Positions 9,041 through 20,275 of a DNA stretch of 30,970 bases are shown here, piece by piece. A model generated the notes under the pieces. It saw nothing but the letters and a program-made list of their open reading frames with translations. It ran no database searches and had not been told where the DNA came from. Every line of letters begins with the position of its first letter. Position 1 is the first letter of the stretch. The stretch is taken from NCBI GenBank assembly GCA_049999725.1, contig JBNGIS010004171.1:1-30970 (forward strand), written 5' to 3'. This stretch comes from Haplomitrium mnioides. Its lineage: Eukaryota; Marchantiophyta; Haplomitriopsida; Calobryales. Position numbers and translations under genes: made by a program.

Positions 9041-10100
9041 ATGGAAAAGCTAAATTTTAAGAGTCTGACCATTCAAGGGGAGAACTACCTCTCCTAGTCT
9101 TTAGATGTTGCAGCACACCTAGTCTCCAAGGGATTGGAAACCACTATCCTCACAGATGAGGATGTTATTGCCCAACAAAAGGCTCAATCTCTGGTGTTTT
9201 TAAGACACCATCTGTCTGACCTATTGAAGCTGCAATATCTTAATGAGAGTAACCCAAGGATTTTATGGGACAGTCTTAAAGAAAAATTGATCATACTAAG
9301 ACTATCCATCTGCCTTAAGCTAGGCATGATTGGGTTAACCTAAGAGTTTAGGATTTTAGTTCTATATGAAAATACAATAGTGAACTTTTCAGAATCACTA
9401 GTCATCTTACTTTATGTGGTCATCTAGTGGCAGATGAAGAGAAATTTGAAAAGACACTATCTACTTTTCATCCATCCAACATGATCCTGTCAGCACAATA
9501 TAGGAATATGAATTTCAAATGATATTTTGAGCTGATTGCATATCTCCTTCTTGCAGAAAAGCATTAGGACCTATTACTCAAAAATTCTAAAACCAAACCA
9601 TCTGGTACTCTACCTATTACACAACCACCTGAAATTCATTATAACAGACCAGTAATAACAAGAGGACAGCCAAGTAAACGAGCCAGATTTGGTTCTAATC
9701 GGCAGACCTCAAACAGAGGCAAAGCTCCTATGACTAGATCTAATAATACACAATTTAGGGTAAGGGGAAGAGGCAAGGAACTTGCTGGAAAATTTATCCC
9801 AAGAGGAAAGAGAGGTGCAATACCTCAAAATAGAGGTAGAAACATGCCTTCATCCAATAACACTAGAGACTCAGTGAGATGTACCAGATGTGGTACATTC
9901 GGTCATGCTCAGAAAATGTGTAGAATACCTTCACACTTGGTGGCATTGTATGCCCAAGATCAGAGCAAACAACATAATCAAGAGAACCATGGTGTATTCC
10001 TTGAGCAAGAAGACACTTTGAGTGACTATATCCTAAAAGATGATGACTTGGGTGTTCCAGAGAATCATATGTTACAGATTAAACCTATAGCTCCTTCTTT
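9041..10100 (+). pseudogene. Copia gag (capsid and nucleocapsid), broken
   Basis: Gag forms the particle that packages element RNA. The ATG at 9041 opens MEKLNFKSLTIQGENYLS, and a TAG at 9095-9097 stands at a conserved Trp position. The frame then runs through the capsid-type helices (LVFLRHHLSDLLKLQYL) to a one-base frameshift near 9287. The second frame carries at least five stops before 9640, then a basic linker rich in Arg and Gly. A single zinc knuckle CX2CX4HX4C (CTRCGTFGHAQKMC) is encoded at 9880-9921 and is intact. This is clearly copia gag in order and content but cannot yield a full-length protein. Confidence 0.85.
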
Positions 10101-10259
10101 GAATGATGATAATACTTGTATTATAGATAGTGGCAGCACTCACACTACATTGAAGTGTAGGTCCTTCTTTACAGTTATTACTCCCTCAAGTCAAAAGCTG
10201 ATGACCATTATAGGAAGTAATCAGATTAAAGAGGGCCATGGACCAGCCATTATCATATC
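10101..10259 (+). pseudogene. Copia protease, N-terminal part
   Basis: The frame that carries the zinc knuckle continues to an aspartic protease active site, CIIDSGSTHTTL, with Asp-Ser-Gly at 10126-10134. This enzyme cuts the polyprotein into gag, protease, integrase and reverse transcriptase. The sequence is intact up to 10259, where a gypsy LTR starts. The frame running on past 10259 to 10497 is LTR sequence, not copia. The remainder of the domain resumes at 26683 in the same phase. Confidence 0.85.
10255..10259. repeat. Left target-site duplication ATATC of the gypsy array
   Basis: ATATC directly precedes the TG of the first gypsy LTR and is repeated exactly at 26683-26687 after the CA of the last LTR. 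Removing the array and one copy restores the copia reading frame, which independently confirms the site. Confidence 0.93.
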
Positions 10260-11220
10260 TGTCGCTCCCCTATTTCATGCCTTAACCTTTTTGGGCCCTG
10301 TTTTGAGTGTAAGGGAGGACACGTTTTGGGCTTTCAGGTCCTTTTTTGAGATGGCCCCGTACCAGTTATCATTTTCAGGCCTTCAGGAATTTCCCCTTCC
10401 TTACAGACTTGGTGTTCACCACTCACTCTTCTTATGTTTGCACTCAACTCATTCATTCAGAACCAGTCCACACTCATCACACCCAACATTCATGTAATTC
10501 TTTCCATATACTCCAAAGGTCCAAACCTGGGACCCTGCCACCTTATATGTACTTGGGGCAGAATAGGTGCTAGTGACCTGCACCACTTGAACAATACAAC
10601 AAGACTGGACTCCCCCTCTTAGGGTTGTCTCAGAGCTGAAACAGATTATCCTAACTATCCTATTGTGATCTAATTCCTAACTATGCAAAAGGATCAAGGA
10701 CGGAGAGGATTTACCTCCAGGATACCAGAACTTGTGTCGAGGGATGGGACTCCCCCTCCAAGGCTGTTCCCATGGTCTGCTCAACTATCCCGATGCCTTC
10801 TAATCTAATAAGTCACAAGGACACAAAGCAAAAAGAAAATCTAGCTACACAGATATAGACAAACGATTTACACACTATATGCAAGAGAGAACAGAGTTCT
10901 TGAAGGCCCTCTCGATTTCTACAATTTGATACTTCCCTAATGAGTCCCGCTGCCTTACAACTACAGCCCAGCAATCCACACACCCTCCTCTCCAGATAGT
11001 TTTAAAACTTCCCTCGCGAGAAGCCCTGCTTTTACTTCCTCAAGCTAGGAAGAGAGTTTCTTTGACATCCACCTCTGGAAGACAACTTTCCCAGCTGCAG
11101 GTAGCTCACTCCACCCCTGAGCCTCCTTAGGTCTTACTACGCAGTGTACCGGCACTAGCGCAGCCCCCCCCCCTTCTCAGCTCCACTTGAAGAATTACAC
11201 TAGAGTGTACTTCGAACACT

Positions 11221-11320
11221 NNNNNNNNNNNNNNNNNNNNNNNNNNNNNNNNNNNNNNNNNNNNNNNNNNNNNNNNNNNNNNNNNNNNNNNNNNNNNNNN
11301 NNNNNNNNNNNNNNNNNNNN
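11221..11320. other. Scaffold gap with duplicated flanks
   Basis: The 28 bases at 11193-11220 are repeated exactly at 11321-11348. LTR 2 and LTR 3 have this sequence only once. The gap is therefore probably an unmerged contig overlap rather than missing DNA. Confidence 0.9.
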
Positions 11321-12168
11321 AATTACACTAGAGTGTACTTCGAACACTATGGGCTAATACTTGCGCACAAGGAATGGCAGAGACAACCCCAAGCTCCTCA
11401 CTTGGCGGCCTCTCCCGAAGTCATAACTGGGACTCCCACCCCAGCCGCCCCTCGTTGCGATTTCCTTGTCCTCAGATCGTGATGCTCATACACAGATAAT
11501 GCAGAGACAACTCCAAGTCCTTCCATGGTGGCCTCTCTCGAAGTCTTCGCTGGCCAGAATCCAATCGAGACTCCATATCAATCCCCCTTCACTCTGGTCC
11601 ACCAGCAAGGATGAGGTCACCTTGATCGCCTGAGCATCCAGAGCTCTTTGCTCTGCAATCCTCGACGCCCCTCCAGTCCTCCTTTGAGTCCCCCTGGCCC
11701 CCTGGAGCGAGTAACCCTGCTTCACGTAGTCTTGTCAGTGAATTCTCATTCCAAGCCCCCTTTGTTGCGATTCCCCTTAGCGTGCAGTCGCCTCGCGCCT
11801 TGAGGTTTCCCGTGCATCAACTTGGAAGAATTCGAAGGTCGCCAAGGTATACCCCCCTTGCGAGCGCTGAATTCGCGAGCCCGATCTCAAGAAAGGTCGT
11901 TAATCCCATTAGCTCCCTGGAGCTGGGAGGTGACGACATGTGGCGCTCGCCAGTTAATCTCGTTACAACCGACAAGAAGCGTGCGCCTCGTGTCCTGTGA
12001 TGATGGAAGTACAACAGTAACATCGACGGGGAGTCTGAGGAATCTTGTGGCTGAGATTCTGTAGATTTCTACGGCTGAGTCCGAAGGGTTCTTTGGAACA
12101 GAGTTCCAAAGCGCCTCGTGGAACCCAATCCACGAAATCTCCAAATATGCCCCCACAGATCCCAATTC

Positions 12169-12268
12169 NNNNNNNNNNNNNNNNNNNNNNNNNNNNNNNN
12201 NNNNNNNNNNNNNNNNNNNNNNNNNNNNNNNNNNNNNNNNNNNNNNNNNNNNNNNNNNNNNNNNNNNN
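12169..12268. other. Scaffold gap replacing about 34 bases
   Basis: The flanks (CCCAATTC and GTCCGACGCCGCC) are contiguous in LTR 3 across just 34 bases near 25110-25143, and similarly spaced in LTR 2. The 100-N size is a placeholder. Confidence 0.85.
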
Positions 12269-12801
12269 GTCCGACGCCGCCCCGCAAGGGGGTAGGCTGA
12301 CCGTCGCGCATACTCTCCCTTCCGTGGTTGACCCTCTCTTTGTCTGAGGTCCGATGAGCCCCTCTCCTACTACCGCTCGTCCTGTGAGCTACTGCGGGGT
12401 CTCTCGAGTTGCCATGTCCTCCGAAGCACGCCGTTCGACGCCGCCCCGCAAAAAGGTAGGCGGACCGTTGCGCAGACCCTTCTTCCGAAGTTGACCATCG
12501 GAAACCTTACCCCGCTCCCCAACGCGCCACATTTCCAAAGCCCTCCTGCGGACTCCCTGCGCTCGCTACGTCATCCGAATAGCCAATGAAGACTTTTCTC
12601 TACTCGCCGAATAAGAACTGTGCCGATGTCGTCGTTTTGTCCTTACCTCGAGATAAGAACTATGCGTGCGCTTGAGGCTCCCTTTGTTATCTTCTCCGAA
12701 AGCTCGATATAGGAACCGCAAGGCCCTTCGTCCCTCTGTCAAACTTTTAGATGCTGTGGTTGGACCTGTCGAAATTTTGCCCTTGGTCATGCCAAAGCTG
12801 T

Positions 12802-12996
12802 GTTGAATCACCCTTTCAGCGCGTGCTTGCTCCTCCGTCGGTCGGACCTGCGTTAAATCCCCTTTTCAGCTCAGCCTTCTCCTCGTTGGTCGGTTTGGTG
12901 ATGGATCACCCTTTTGGCTTCCTCGGAACTCCCCTTCTCGAATCTCTGATAGATCACCATTCCGACACCCTTATATTCTCCGTCGGCCAGACCCTC
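12802..12996. repeat. 49-bp minisatellite inside gypsy LTR
   Basis: Four degenerate units start at 12802, 12852, 12900 and 12948 with GTTGAATCACCC, GTTAAATCCCC, GATGGATCACCC and GATAGATCACC, each followed by a CTTC/CTCC-rich half. The same array occurs in LTR 2 (from about 19111) and LTR 3 (from about 25677), so it predates the array. It could be a regulatory repeat of the LTR. Confidence 0.6.
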
Positions 12997-13808
12997 GATA
13001 TGTCGCTGCTTCGGGCCCTCTTCCTTGCTCCCATGTTGGATTCCTCGCGGATCCCTCTTAACCAGGCTCTCCACGTCATAAGACGAATCGAAACCCTGTT
13101 AAGCGGGCTCCCCACTTAGGGAGGTGCCTGTTTGCAGATTCGCGGGCCTTCTGGTGCCACCACGTCGTCCGTGGAATCCCCTGAAGTGCTCTGGAGATGC
13201 CACGTTTCCGTGGAATCTCGCGAGGCCTTCCAGGGACTCCACCTTTTCGCCCGGATTCACGGACTCAAATGGAAGGAATCGATCAGCCCTTGCAGGGCGC
13301 GCTCCTACTTGCGAGATCGAGGCGTCCCTCTCCCCTGGCCTTGCCCGTCCTCGTGACGATCTTACCTTCTCATTTCTCTCCTTGAACCTTGCTTCCCGAT
13401 TTGTGGCCGCTGCAGGACCCCCGCGATCTGCCTTTCTTCGGAGTGCCTTCGGATTTCGTCATTGTGGATCTGTTCCTCTTCCTCCTGCGATTGCTTTGCT
13501 ACATGTGGCTGCTCTCTTCCTTCTCCCTAAGCTCTGATCCCTACATCCTCTTGAGGCTCATGGATTCTTGCTGGCCTACTTCGAATTTTGGAAGGTCGCC
13601 CCTTCTCTGGCTAGCGATCCTAGTTCCTTCCTCCTCTCTTGCGCCATGATCCTGTTTTCCTCCCAGGACTCATGCGCCCTGCTCTTAGTAGCTGTTTGAG
13701 GGTACTTCGTGGCTCCTGAGAGGCCCTCACACTTGTCAAGGCTTATTGTGTCGCTAATGCTTCTGATTTCTTGAATTTTGCTTGAGTGCTCCAAAGCACC
13801 GGCTGACA

Positions 13809-13821
13809 TAACTCCCCTTTC
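13809..13821 (-). other. Polypurine tract, gypsy internal domain 1
   Basis: GAAAGGGGAGTTA on the minus strand directly before the TG of LTR 1. The equivalent GAAGGGGGAATTA lies at 20263-20275. This confirms that the element reads on the minus strand. Confidence 0.75.
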
Positions 13822-13970
13822 AAGTGTGACGCGTCCCTGTGAACACACTTCTTCTCCCTCAATTTTTTGGTGCCCTTGCTGCTGGTCGCTGGCTCGACTC
13901 TGCCTCTCGTGCAAAACAACCCCACGAAACACCCCCCCACAAAACACACACTCGCATACACACAAACAAC

Positions 13971-14793
13971 TTACCTGCAGTTGCTGGGCGCCCTTGATGA
14001 GGTCATAGATGGGCCCTCGTTTTTTCGTTGATCCTCATACCTCTTCCATTTGTCGAGGTGCCCCTTGGTGCCCCCACCCTTGGCCCCATCTGTCGCCGAT
14101 GTCCATTGGTACTCTGGTCTGTCGTATGCTAATAATTCACGTTGGTGGACAGACACCACACCCTCCTCCAACAGATCCTCCTTTGTTGCTTCACTCACGA
14201 CTTGTACCCAGTAGTAGTACTCTGAGTGCTCTTCTTCCTCGAACCACACACTGTCGTACTCTACCTCAGACTATGTTTCCCCCAAGTGAGAAATTGGACC
14301 ATAGTACACTGTCGTTTTGTCGGGGCCGAACACCAATGTGGAGTTCCTCCAGTTGTGCATTACTCTGGCACCATACAGCCACGGCCTTCCTATCAACACT
14401 GGGTAAGGAGAGGCTCTGGCAGGTCGCATTACCAGATAATTCAGTTTGAACTTTTTTCTGCCAATGAAGGTTGGAATTTCAAGTAGAGAGCCTCGTGGCT
14501 TTACTCGTGACCCATCTGCTAACCTCATGATCTTGGGTGTAGGCTGGAATTCCGTGAATCCCAGCTTGTGCGCTGTCTCCTCCACCATAATGTTGACTCA
14601 TGCCTCTCCATCTACGGGCACTAAAGACAGTGTGCACCCCGCGATTTGGATGTCAATCTCTGGAGCCCCCTTGTCTTCACAGATTAGTTGTAGGTCTGCT
14701 GGAGCTCCCACCTTGGGTAGCCTCTTCCTCCTCTTCAAACCCATCAACAATTCACGGAGCTATCTCCAGTACAGTGGGCTATCCTTAAGGAGT
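13971..14793 (-). pseudogene. Gypsy protease with C-terminal tail, internal copy 1
   Basis: An aspartic-protease fold is visible on the minus strand: an active-site region VPVDGEA followed by VNIM, then LGFTEFQPTPKIMRLADGSR, and a C-terminal VLIGRPWLYGARV flap-to-end segment. The catalytic Asp is present, but the next residues are Gly-Glu-Ala rather than a D-x-G arrangement, and a TGA at 14600-14598 follows directly. After the protease, a Glu- and Tyr-rich tail of about 95 residues ends in a stop at 13971. No reverse transcriptase follows. The frame is the continuation of gag, as in copy 2. The position between gag and the polypurine tract marks this as the end of the coding region. Confidence 0.75.
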
Positions 14794-16561
14794 TGGCCTA
14801 CTATGGCCGTGACAGGACAATCTCTTATGTCCGCTTGAATGCTGTAGGGACTGGGCTTCACCCCCTCTTCCACAGCTGCAACCTTCTCCTGGGCTCCCCT
14901 CTGCTGCTTCCGGACCTCCTTGAGGGTCTCTTCGGCGGCCCGCTCCTCTTCAAGCGCCTCCAAAACCGCCAATTGCTTTTTCACCTAGTCTTGCTGCTCG
15001 GGGTAGAACCATTTTTGATTATCCCTCCGATAATCCAAATCAATTTGAGGCGAGGCCGCTCGAGCCACTTTCTTCTCAGCCCTGCGCCCGGACTTCCTCT
15101 GGCTTTTACCTTTGGCCATCTCCCCTACTCAGGTCACCACCCAGAAACACTCCTCCGAAGTTGGAGTCTCACAGCCTGGCAATTCAGCTTCCTCCTCCAT
15201 GTCCAGAGTGATCAGATTGACATTTGAGAGGGGAGGAGGATTCGCGCTGGGCCCTGGAGGAACATCGGGTCTTTTGTTCAGACAATTCACCGCCACATGC
15301 CTCTTCGTTTTTCATTGGACGCACAAGGGAGGTGGTTGGCCATAACCGCTCTTCCTTGGCTCCGAACAGCTTGATGAAATGTGGCGAGGCTGGCCACAAT
15401 TCCAACAGACCATAATTGTGGTCCTGGGTGGCTATGGGATAGCCCACTGATTTATCGACCTGCGTTCCCTCTTGCAAGCCTACTCTGAATTGTTCGAGGT
15501 CCCCCACTGATCTGATATACTGCGTTTGGGGCCTCCTCCAGGGCATACTCCACTTCCTCATTGATGTACTCCGGTGCTTCTTCCCTCCCATAGTGCACAA
15601 CATTCGTGTCGTTTGGACATTCTTGGGGGGAATGTCCATGCTGCTTGCACCTGACGCACTAGACACCAACTCTTCTGGTTGGCATGGGCCTGCCCTCCGG
15701 CTTGATTCCTGCCAAGAGTATGTTCATCGCCTCCATCTGGGCACTCAGCTCCTCAATTTGATCCCTCCCCCCTGACTTTCTACTCGCCTCAAGTTCGGGT
15801 TCAGCTTTCTTGTATCTTCCTTTGTTGGCGCCCTTGCGATGACTACTCTCCTTTGCTTGCTTCTTCTTTTTCAGGTCCTTCTTCTTTTTCTTCTTGGATG
15901 ACCGGTCCTCCTCTGAGCTGCTGCTGCTGGACTCATTCTCGCTTTTCAAGGAGGACTCAGAACTCTGATCCGTCCCCTCATCACTGTCCGATGTGTCCGA
16001 GGAATTGTTAGAGTCATACTTGGACCTTGCCTTCCTGCAAGAACTAGTGGTAGCAGCCTTCACATGGGATCTTGCTGCATTGACTGCATCCTTGAGAGTC
16101 TGTGGATCTGTTTGGCGCACCCAAGTCCCAATTCCTCTAGGGAGCGCTGCGAGGAACCACGCTGTGAGCATTCCGTTTGTGGCGGGAGGGTTCAACTTCC
16201 TCGCCACTTTCTTGAAACGTTGGAGAAACCTCCTCACATACTCCTTCTTCTTCATGCTGAGCTGACCCATCTTGATTAGCGCCTCAGTTTCTTCCCCAAT
16301 CCCACGGAACTCCGTCGTGAAGGCCGCCTTGAATGCATGCCAGTCCCTTTTGACATTGTCTAGCAGGTCTTTGTACCAGGGCTGGGCCTCTCCTTTCAAC
16401 ACTCCCGACAGGATTCCAAGATTTACATGAGCTTTCCCATTTGTTGTTGCAGTGTTTTCAAGGTCATCCAGCCATGCATCTGGGTCATCCTTTGGGCGTC
16501 CCTTGAAGGACTTGTATTTGAAACTTCTCCGAAGCCCAAAAGGTGGCACCTCATTGGCCAT
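14794..16561 (-). pseudogene. Gypsy gag, internal copy 1
   Basis: From the ATG at 16561 (MANEVPPFGLRRSFKYKSFK) the product has a retrotransposon capsid domain (LKGEAQPWYKDLLDNVKRDWHAF), then an acidic Ser/Glu run, a Lys-rich run and a coiled-coil-like Glu/Lys segment near the end. Three zinc knuckles are recognisable. The first (CVRCKQHGHSPQEC) lies just after a TAG at 15661-15659. The second (CWNCGQPRHISSSC, about 15407-15366) is intact. The third has a TGA in place of its second Cys. A one-base frameshift near 15457 separates knuckles 1 and 2. The first ATG is chosen because an in-frame TAG lies just upstream at about 16592. Gag would have formed particles; this copy cannot. Confidence 0.85.
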
Positions 16562-16742
16562 CCCTCCACTGGCCACTGCCACTTCCACCTAGGAGTTCCT
16601 TCCTTCAGCCACTCTTCCTTAATAGGCTCAACCCCCAGTTGCTCTGTTTCTCAAGAGTGGCTTCCTCACCAACTGACTAGAGTCTCTTGTGCACACAGTG
16701 GTCTCTCTAGTTCGGGTTGGTCTCATGTTTTTTCAAACCTTT

Positions 16743-16761
16743 GGCCCTCCTTCTAGTGCCA
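16743..16761 (-). other. Primer-binding-site candidate, gypsy internal 1
   Basis: On the minus strand TGGCACTAGAAGGAGGGCC begins 8 bases after the LTR end (spacer TGAATTTT). The copy at 23188-23170 reads TGGCGCTAGAAGGAGGGCC. TGG at the start fits pairing with a tRNA CCA end; which tRNA is not clear. Confidence 0.55.
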
Positions 16762-16769
16762 AAAATTCA

Positions 16770-19700
16770 TGTCGCTCCTCTGTTTCAGGGCTTAACCTTT
16801 TCGGACCATGTTTTGAGTGCAGAGGAGGACAGGTTTCGGGCTTTCAGGTCCTTTTCTGAGATGGTCCCTTACCAGTTATCATTTTCAAGCCTTCAGGACT
16901 TTCCCCTTCCTTACAGACTTGGTGTTCATCACTTACTCTTCTTATGTTTGCACTCAACTCATTCATTCAGAACCAGTCCACACTCATCACACCCAACATT
17001 CATGTAATTCTGTCCATATATTCCAAAGGTCCAAACTTGGGACCCAACCACCTTATATGTGCTTGGGGCAGAATAGGTGCTGGTGACCTGCACCACTTGA
17101 ACAATACAACAAGACTGGACTCCCCCTCTTAGGGTTGTCTCAGAGCTGAAACAGATTATCCTAACTATCCTATTGTGATCTAATTCCTAACTATGCAAAA
17201 GGATCAAGGATAGAGAGCATTCACCCGCAGGATACCAGAACTTGTGTCGAGGGATGGGACTCTCCCTCCAAGGCTGTTCCCAGGATCTGCTCAACTATCG
17301 CGATGCTTTCTAATCTAATAAAATACTAGGACACAAAGCAGGAAGGAAATCTAGCTACATAGATATAGACAAACGATTTACACACTATATGCAAGAGAGA
17401 ATAGAGTCCTTGAAGGCCCTCTGGATTTCTACAATTTGATACTTCCTTTATGAGTCCCGTTGCCTTACAACTGCAGCCCAGCAACCCACACACCCTTCTC
17501 TCCAGATAGTTTTCTAACTTTCCTCGCAAGAAGCCCTGCTTTTACTTCCTCAGGCTAGGAAGAGAGTTTCTTTGACTTCCCCCTCTAGAAGACAGCTTTC
17601 CCAGCTACAAGTAGCTCACTCCACCCTCGAGCCTCGACAAGTCTTACTACGCAGTGCACCGGCACTAGCGCAGCTCCCCCTCCCCTTCTCAGCTCCACTT
17701 GAAGAATTACACCAGAGTGTACTCCGAACACTCTGGGCTGATACCTGCGCACAAGGAATGGCAAAGACAACCCCAAGCTCTTCACTTGGCGGCCTCTCCC
17801 GAAGTTAAAACTAGGACTCCCACCCCATCCGCCCCTCATTGTGATTTCCTTGTCCTCAGATCATGATGCTCCTACACAGATAATGCAGAGACAACCCCAA
17901 GTCCTTCCATGGTGGCCTCTCTCGAAGTCTTAGCCAGCCAGAATTCAATCGAGACCCCGTATCAGTCCCCCTCCGCTCTGGTCCACCAACAAGGATGAGG
18001 TCACCTGGATCGCCCGAGCATCCAGAGCTCCTCGCTCTGCAATCCTCGGCGCCCCTCCAGTCCTCCTTTGAATCCCCCTTCCCCTTGGAGCGAGTAACCT
18101 TGCTTCACGTGGTCTTGTCAGTGAATTCTCATTCCAGCCCCCCTTTATTGCGATTCCCCTTAGCGTGTAGTCACCTTGCGCCTTGAGGTTGCCTGTGCAT
18201 CAACCTGGAAGAATTTGAAGGTCGCTAAAGTATACTCCCCTTGCAAGTGCTGAACTCTTGAGCCTGATCCCAAGAAAGGTCGTTAAATCCCGTTAGCTCC
18301 CTGGAGTTGGGAGGTGACGACGTGTGGTGCTCGCTAGTTAATCCCGTTACAATTGACAAGAAGCGCGCGTCGCATGTCTCGTGATGATGGAAGTACAACA
18401 ATAACATCGATGGGGAGTCCGAGGAATCTTGTGGCTGAGATTTTGTAGATTCCTCCGGCTGAGTCTGAAGGGTTCTTCGGAACAGAGTTCTGAAGCGCGT
18501 CACAGAACCCAGTCCACGGAATCTCCAAATATGCCCCCGCAGATCCCAATTCACCCTCCTTTTGCCATGTCACCCGTTGCACCGTCATCCGACGCCGCCC
18601 CGTAAGGGGGTAGGTTGACCGTCGCGCATACTCTCCCTTCCGTGGTTGACCCGCTCTTTGTTCGAGGTCTGATGAGCCCCTCTCCTATTGTCGCGTATCC
18701 CATGAGCTACTGGGGGGTCCTTGGAGTCGCCACGTCCTCCGAAAGGCGCCGTTCGATGCCGCCCCGCAAAGGGGTAGGCGAAGCGTCGCGCGGACCCTTC
18801 TTCCGAAGTTGACCGTCAGAAACCTTACCCTGCTCCCCAGTGCGCCACGTTTTTGAAGCCCTCCCGCGGACTCCCTGCACTCGCCACATCATCCGAATAG
18901 CCGATGTGGACCTTACTCTGCTCGCCGAATAAGAACTGTGATGATGTCGTCATTTCGTCCTTCCCTCGAGATAAGAACTATGCGTGCGCCTGAGGCTCCC
19001 TTTGTTATCTTCTCTGAAAGCTCGATATAGGAACCGCAAGGCCCTTCATCCCTTTGTCGAACTTTCAAATGCTGCGGTTGGACTCGTCAAAATTTCGCCC
19101 TTGGTCATGCCAAAGCTATGTTGAATCACCCTTTCAGCGCGTGCTTGCTCCTCCGTCGGTCGGACTTGCGTTAAATCCCCTTTTCAGCTCAGCCTTCTCC
19201 TCGTTGGTCGGTTTGGTGATGGATCGCCCTTTTGGCTTCCTCGGAACTCCCCTTCTTGGATCTCTGATAGATCACCATTCCGGCACCCTTCTGTTCTCCG
19301 TCAGCCAGACCCTCGATATGTCGCTGCTTCGGGCCCTCTTCCTTGCTCCCATGTTGGATTCCTCGCGGATCCCTCTTAACCGGTCTCTCCACATCGTAAG
19401 ACGAATCAGAACCCTGTTAAGCGGGCTCCCCACTTAGGGAGGCGCCTATCCGCAGATTCGCGGGCCTTCTGTTGCCGCCATGTCGTCCGTGGAATTCCCC
19501 GAAGTGCTCTGGAGGCGCCACGTTTCCGTGGAATCTCGCCGGGCCNNNNNNNNNNNNNNNNNNNNNNNNNNNNNNNNNNNNNNNNNNNNNNNNNNNNNNN
19601 NNNNNNNNNNNNNNNNNNNNNNNNNNNNNNNNNNNNNNNNNNNNNCGAAGTGCTCTGGAGGCGCCACGTTTCCGTGGAATCTCGCCGGGCCTTCCGGGGA

Positions 19701-20262
19701 CTCCACCTTTTTCGCACGGATTCGCGGACTCAAATGGAAGGAATCGATCAGCCCTTGCAGGGCGCGCTCTTGCTTGCAAGATCAAGGCGTCCCTCTTCCC
19801 TGGCCTTGCTCCCCCTCGTGACGATCTTACCTTCTCATTTCTCTCCTTGAACCTTGCTTCCTGATTTGTGGCCGATGCATGACCCTGGCGATCTACCTTT
19901 CTTCAGGGTGCCTTCGGATTTTGTCGTTGTGGATCCGTTCCTCTTCCTCCTGCGATTGCTTCGCCACAGGTGGCTGCTCTCTTCCTTCTCCCCAAGCTGC
20001 GATCCCTACATCCTCTTGAGGCCTATGGATTCTCGCTGGCTTGCTTTGAATTTTGGAAGGTGGCCCCTGCTATGGCTAGCGATCCTGGTTTCTTCCGCCA
20101 TGATCCTGTTTCCCTCCCAAGACTCATGCGCCCTGCTCTTAGTAGCTATTTAAGGGTATTTCGTGGCTCTTGAGAGGCCCTCACACTTGCCAAGGCTTAT
20201 TGTGTCGCTGATGCTTCTGATTTTTTGAATTTTGCTTGAGTGCTCCAAAGCACAGACTGACA
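16770..20262 (-). repeat. Gypsy LTR 2 (middle, shared)
   Basis: TGTCGCTCC...GACTGACA on the plus strand, flanked by internal sequence on both sides: a primer-binding site to the left and a polypurine tract to the right. It is therefore at once the 5' LTR of one unit and the 3' LTR of the other. The drawn length is 3493 bp, or 3347 bp after removing the gap and its duplicated 46-base flank. It lacks 11 bases near 20088 that both outer LTRs have, and shares fewer substitutions with them than they do with each other in the stretches compared. Confidence 0.9.
19546..19645. other. Scaffold gap with duplicated flanks
   Basis: The 46 bases at 19500-19545 recur exactly at 19646-19691, while LTR 1 and LTR 3 have the segment once. 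The pattern is an unmerged contig overlap, not a biological repeat. Confidence 0.92.
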
Positions 20263-20275
20263 TAATTCCCCCTTC
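20263..20275 (-). other. Polypurine tract, gypsy internal domain 2
   Basis: GAAGGGGGAATTA on the minus strand directly before the TG of LTR 2, equivalent to 13809-13821. Confidence 0.75.

Larger units (their letters stand above)
10260..13808 (-). repeat. Gypsy LTR 1 (element's terminal 3' LTR)
   Basis: It begins TGTCGCTCC on the plus strand and ends CGGCTGACA; on the minus strand it reads TGTCAGCCGG...GGAGCGACA, with matching inverted ends. The drawn length is 3549 bp. Removing the gap and its duplicated 28-base flank at 11193-11348, and replacing the gap at 12169-12268 by the 34 bases seen in LTR 3, gives about 3355 bp. The LTR is GC-rich in its last two thirds and contains a 49-bp minisatellite (12802-12996). 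It has no coding function; open frames inside it are incidental. Confidence 0.9.

Noticed and set aside
10260-10497. C-terminal extension of the copia zinc-knuckle/protease frame
   Set aside because: It is read-through into the gypsy LTR; the true continuation is at 26683.
10346-13650. Many plus- and minus-strand open frames inside the gypsy LTRs
   Set aside because: They recur in all three LTRs with different breaks, have no shared conserved frame and no known domain; GC-rich LTR sequence gives open frames by chance.
13809-14270. Possible envelope-like or extra gene after protease
   Set aside because: The tail is a short acidic continuation of the protease frame; no signal peptide, membrane segment or separate start is seen.
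13778-16756. Plus-strand open frames across the gypsy internal domains
   Set aside because: They are antisense to gag and protease, which are recognisable on the minus strand.
19500-19691. 46-bp tandem duplication in LTR 2
   Set aside because: The copies are identical and separated only by a 100-N gap, while sister LTRs have one; this is an assembly artefact.
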